Positions 4,833-6,402 of a stretch of DNA of 6,402 nt are shown here, piece by piece (within the stretch, counting starts at the first letter, position 1; each line of letters starts with the position of its first letter). The position numbers and the translations under genes are program-made. Origin of the DNA: Candidatus Aenigmatarchaeota archaeon (GTDB lineage: Archaea > Aenigmatarchaeota > Aenigmatarchaeia > QMZP01); assembly GCA_003663225.1 (NCBI GenBank), contig QMZP01000050.1, forward strand, positions 1-6,402, given 5' to 3'. Under the pieces are notes generated by a model that saw only the letters and a program-made list of their open reading frames with translations, searched no databases and had not been told where the DNA came from.

Positions 4833-6068
4833 TCATTCGTATTCCACCGTTGCCGGAGGCTTCGGTGTCACATCCAGCATTACCATCCCGACAGGAAGCT
4901 CGTCCAGTATGCGGCTCGCAGCCCTGTACGGGACATCGCCTGACAGGTTGGGCACCGCGCTCTTCACGTCGACGCTGTCAATGGCCCGTATGGCAACTGC
5001 GAACGGTCCGTTGCCCTGTTCCCCAAGGCAGTACAGTACGCGCGACGTGTCGTTATCCTCTGCCAGCTGTGCGGCCCTTTCTGCTATGTTGGCATAGCTG
5101 CGATCCCCGTCAAACACCACCAAAGGCCGCTTATAAACGCGCCTGTAATCTGTGCCGTCATCCACCAGGCCGGTTGCCCTTGTTGCAAGCCTTATTGCAA
5201 GCATGCTGTCGCCAGGACTGGCCCGCCACGGCCGCTCCTCCATCACATTGTCGAACGTTGCTGCGAACGTCTGGAAGGGTATCTGCAGACCGGTCTCCCC
5301 GTCTATAACCATGTCCCTTCCGTATCTTCGCCTCATGAATCCCAGGTATTCCTGCTCCACGATGTCGTTCGCCTTCTTCTCAGTGTCCAGCTTATCCGGG
5401 GAATATACACCAACGGCCCTGACAAGCAGCCCCGGTCCCGGGAAGGGCTGGCGGAGATAGGGCAATCCCATGTACCTGGCCAGCGCCCTGACCTCCTGCT
5501 TTGACAGTGATGCCAGCGGTTCCAGCTTTTTCTGGGCGAAATCCAGGTCTACGTTGTGCTGGAGCTTTATGCCACCGCGGGTCTCCCTGATGTCAGGAGC
5601 TATTGTGCCGTCGGCTGTCCATATGCACCCCTTCGGCTCCATTGACTCGTTAAGCACTGTGGTATAGACATCCCTGAAGGCCGCGCGCTTCTGGTCCCCG
5701 TCCTCAATCCCGCTGACTGCATCATAAAAGCGTTCCCTTACGTCGAGCCTGCAATCCATGTCAGGGTAATCAGCGAAGCTCGCCGCCACAAGCTCCGATT
5801 CCTCCTTCCCGTCGATGAGCCGCATGAAGCCGTGGTCCATGTGTATGAGGTGGAGGTTCTCGCCTATGGCGTCCCTGAGAAGTGCGGCCGCGACATTGGA
5901 GTCTATGCCACCCGATACAGCCAGCCCGACGTGCTCGTTGGCGCGGACATTCCCCTTTATCCAGTCGCAGGCGCTTTTGTAGAAATTCTCCGGGTCCTGC
6001 ATGGGAGAAACAGGCTCTTCTGGCTCGAATGAAAAAACAGGTCCTCTTGCCATATCAATATTTATCAT
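4833..6068 (-). CDS. GMP-synthase-like ATP-pyrophosphatase with internal insertion
   Basis: GMP synthase converts XMP to GMP using ATP and ammonia; archaea often keep the ATP-pyrophosphatase subunit (GuaAB, about 305-315 aa) apart from the glutaminase. This 411-aa protein has the PP-loop SGGIDS at 52-57, MDHGFMR at 77-83, ADGTIAPDI at 152-160, QHNV at 170-173, RQPFPGPGLLVRAVG at 206-220, VAIRAIDSVD at 358-367 and the XMP-site tail KPPATVEYE at 403-411. No glutaminase domain is fused or adjacent. Two oddities: about 40 extra N-terminal residues, and roughly 65 extra residues between QTFAATF (266-272) and VAIRA, where E. coli GuaA has only about 18. The ordinary family reads SHHNVGG where this has LQHNVDL. 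It could be a true GuaAB or a paralogous GuaA/ExsB-like PP-loop enzyme. ATG at 6068 follows the glycosylase stop by 6 bases; ATG at 6053 is an alternative. Confidence 0.8.
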   Translation of the reverse strand: MINIDMARGPVFSFEPEEPVSPMQDPENFYKSACDWIKGNVRANEHVGLAVSGGIDSNVAAALLRDAIGENLHLIHMDHGFMRLIDGKEESELVAASFADYPDMDCRLDVRERFYDAVSGIEDGDQKRAAFRDVYTTVLNESMEPKGCIWTADGTIAPDIRETRGGIKLQHNVDLDFAQKKLEPLASLSKQEVRALARYMGLPYLRQPFPGPGLLVRAVGVYSPDKLDTEKKANDIVEQEYLGFMRRRYGRDMVIDGETGLQIPFQTFAATFDNVMEERPWRASPGDSMLAIRLATRATGLVDDGTDYRRVYKRPLVVFDGDRSYANIAERAAQLAEDNDTSRVLYCLGEQGNGPFAVAIRAIDSVDVKSAVPNLSGDVPYRAASRILDELPVGMVMLDVTPKPPATVEYE

Positions 6069-6074
6069 AAAATC

Positions 6075-6402
6075 TTAAATTAGTTTCCCGCACACCCCGC
6101 CCAGCGGGCAGCCATCGCACAGCGGCTTCTTTTTGCAGTGCCTCTTGGCTAGCTCGACTATCAATGCATGGAACTCCTTGTAGATGTCTACGTCCTTGGG
6201 GAGGCCTGACTCGAAGAAGGACCTCCATTCCTCGTACCCCTTTCTGCCGTCGAATCCCATCCTCGTGAACACGCGCCTGGTGTATGCATCTATGACGAAG
6301 CACGGCCTGCCCAGTCCGTACAGCAGCATGGAGTCCGCTGTCTCAGGTCCCAGCCCCTTTACTGACAGCAGCTGTTCCCTCGTGACCTTCATGGAGAATC
6401 TG
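6075..6402 (-). CDS. HhH-GPD [4Fe-4S] DNA glycosylase, endonuclease III-related (5' partial)
   Basis: The reading frame stays open to the right edge, so the N-terminal half is missing and the internal ATG at 6392 is probably not the start. Seen, numbering from that ATG: the helix-hairpin-helix LLSVKGLGPETADSMLLY at 8-25, the catalytic aspartate in FVIDAYTRR (D35), FHALIVELAKRHC (74-86), and a C-terminal iron-sulfur cluster motif C86-x5-C92-x2-C95-x5-C101. The position where endonuclease III has its catalytic lysine (GRKTAN) is glutamate here (GPETAD, E17). That fits the MagIII / endonuclease III-related group, monofunctional glycosylases on alkylated purines, better than a beta-lyase Nth; substrate is inferred. 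The last cysteine spacing (C-x5-C first gap) is one shorter than in E. coli Nth. It lies upstream of, and probably in one operon with, the GMP-synthase-like gene. Confidence 0.85.
   Translation of the reverse strand, partial: RFSMKVTREQLLSVKGLGPETADSMLLYGLGRPCFVIDAYTRRVFTRMGFDGRKGYEEWRSFFESGLPKDVDIYKEFHALIVELAKRHCKKKPLCDGCPLGGVCGKLI

Noticed and set aside
4732..5097. Plus-strand ORF of 121 codons overlapping the BFN stop, with GGAGGAAGG upstream of an in-frame ATG at 4762
   Set aside because: Despite the attractive ribosome-site-like sequence, most of it runs antisense through the well-supported GMP-synthase-like gene, and its product is Ser/Ala-rich without family features, as expected of a shadow frame.

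Overview
The window looks archaeal. It encodes a Pelota-family ribosome-rescue factor, which bacteria lack. It has TATA-type (box A) promoter elements upstream of several genes, strong use of AGG/AGA arginine and ATA isoleucine codons, and mixed initiation (ATG and TTG starts, purine-rich Shine-Dalgarno sites, and one probably leaderless gene). I cannot place the lineage with confidence; a euryarchaeal or DPANN (for example Micrarchaeota-like) genome would both fit. The sequence reads as ordinary chromosome. I see no tRNA, rRNA, CRISPR array, insertion sequence or integrase.

Layout. Positions 44-2103 carry two minus-strand genes. First in transcription order is a membrane-anchored exoprotein with three internal ~97-residue beta-rich repeats. 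Next is a zinc-ribbon protein carrying two carboxypeptidase-regulatory-like beta-sandwich domains and no signal peptide. A shared, nearly symmetrical AT-rich promoter at about 2124-2138 separates the exoprotein from the divergent plus-strand pelA (2194-3204).

After pelA comes a ~255-base gene-free stretch with its own TATA-like box and a possible folded RNA. It leads into a plus-strand group of small proteins: a 72-aa two-helix membrane protein, a 50-aa ORF with an excellent Shine-Dalgarno site, and a 122-aa four-helix membrane protein. A bifunctional-nuclease-domain (BFN/DUF151) protein follows at 4313-4735. Convergent to it, on the minus strand, is a two-gene unit running in from the right edge: a [4Fe-4S] HhH-GPD DNA glycosylase related to endonuclease III (5' end cut off by the window), followed 6 bases later by a GMP-synthase-like ATP-pyrophosphatase with an unusual insertion.

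How the genes fit together. PelA is a core translation quality-control factor. The glycosylase/GMP-synthase-like pair links base-excision repair with purine nucleotide synthesis by position only. The exoprotein and zinc-ribbon genes are adjacent, co-directional and both rich in predicted beta-sandwich domains, so they may share a surface-related role, but the second protein shows no export signal. The small membrane-protein cluster is the least explained part of the window. No complete novel defence or mobile system is evident. The best leads are the insertion in the GMP-synthase-like protein, the cluster of short membrane proteins with its long leader, and the unusual domain combination of the zinc-ribbon protein.
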